This document shows, one piece after another, positions 13,099 to 13,269 of a stretch of 13,269 bases of DNA. Source of the DNA: DATBFX01 sp036558305 (GTDB lineage Bacteria; Chloroflexota; Chloroflexia; Thermomicrobiales; UBA6265); NCBI GenBank assembly GCA_036558305.1, contig DATBFX010000330.1:1-13269 (forward strand), in the 5' to 3' direction. Each line of letters opens with the position of its first letter. Positions within the stretch are counted from its first letter, which is position 1. The translations under genes were made by a program, and so were the position numbers. Below the pieces are notes generated by a model. The model ran no database searches and had not been told where the DNA came from. It saw only the letters and a list, made by a program, of their open reading frames with translations.

Positions 13099-13269
13099 AT
13101 GACCGACACGAACGCACATCCCATCACTCCGCCCCGCCGCGTCCTCATCACCGGCGGCGCCGGCTTCCTCGGCATCAACCTCACCCGGTACCTCCTCGCC
13201 CGCGGCGTCGCCGTCACCTCCCTCGATCTCGCCGACTTCGCCTACCCCGATGTCCGCGACCGCGTCACC
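13099..13269 (+). CDS. NAD-dependent epimerase/dehydratase (extended SDR), N-terminal part
   Basis: Fifty-seven codons are present before the window ends. After a short leader comes RVLITGGAGFLGINLTRYLL (14-33), the nucleotide-binding beta-alpha unit of extended short-chain dehydrogenases with the GGAGFLG glycine motif. Then VAVTSLDLADF (37-47) has an acidic residue (Asp43) at the end of the second strand, which favours NAD(H). Such enzymes usually act on nucleotide sugars or uronic acids, but the specificity cannot be read from this fragment. The ATG at 13099 is the natural start; no strong Shine-Dalgarno is seen, only a purine run (13073-13083) about 15 bases upstream. Confidence 0.85.
   Translation, partial: MTDTNAHPITPPRRVLITGGAGFLGINLTRYLLARGVAVTSLDLADFAYPDVRDRVT

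Noticed and set aside
1..13269. tRNA, rRNA, transposase or integrase genes
   Set aside because: I looked for cloverleaf-like segments, rRNA-like conserved stretches and transposase or recombinase motifs and saw none; the repeats are non-coding.

Overview
The window is about 13.3 kb of high-GC bacterial DNA with strongly C-ending codon use. It holds a catabolic/transport locus interspersed with GC-rich palindromic repeats. The repeat style, the GMC oxidoreductases linked to the gluconate-2-dehydrogenase subunit 3 family, and the Tat-exported family-5 solute-binding protein suggest a Chloroflexota bacterium, possibly Thermomicrobia-like. That assignment is inference; no marker gene is present.

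Layout. (1) Positions 1-32 may hold the last codons of an upstream gene. (2) 122-2371 (+) is a GMC-family FAD oxidoreductase with a gluconate 2-dehydrogenase subunit 3 domain fused to its N-terminus. (3) 2393-2879 (+) is a compact HicA/HicB toxin-antitoxin pair whose toxin frame runs on into the antitoxin gene. (4) 2916-3695 (+) is an enoyl-CoA hydratase/isomerase (crotonase). (5) 3797-4921 (+) is a GH88 unsaturated glucuronyl hydrolase. (6) 5048-7177 (-) holds two Dpp/Opp-type ABC ATPases, convergent with the GH88 gene. (7) 7178-7514 is a divergent control region with a near-consensus sigma70-type promoter and a leader of about 230 nt. (8) 7515-11249 (+) encodes a Tat-exported solute-binding protein and two permeases. 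(9) 11363-12868 (+) is a second GMC oxidoreductase with a four-cysteine cluster. (10) 13099 to the end (+) is the N-terminus of an NAD-dependent epimerase/dehydratase.

Working together, a complete five-component ABC importer (two ATPases, two permeases, one binding protein) flanked by GH88, two sugar-type GMC oxidoreductases and an extended SDR suggests uptake of an oligosaccharide or uronide, hydrolysis in the cytoplasm and oxidation of the released sugar. The transporter belongs to the peptide/opine superfamily, so the sugar substrate is inferred only from its neighbours.

The most unusual layer is the repeats. One GC-rich palindrome family ends in GGGGGTGAGGG and sits directly before the start codons of three genes (122, 9390, 11363). 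There it supplies what looks like an extended Shine-Dalgarno sequence, and in two cases it can also fold that sequence into a perfect hairpin of 25 or 41 bp. A second family begins GTAGGGG and lies at gene 3' ends, where its TAG is the actual stop codon of two genes (3693-3695 on +, 5048-5050 on -). Several apparent long reading frames arise only because these repeats and the high GC leave frames open; the starts given here were corrected for that.
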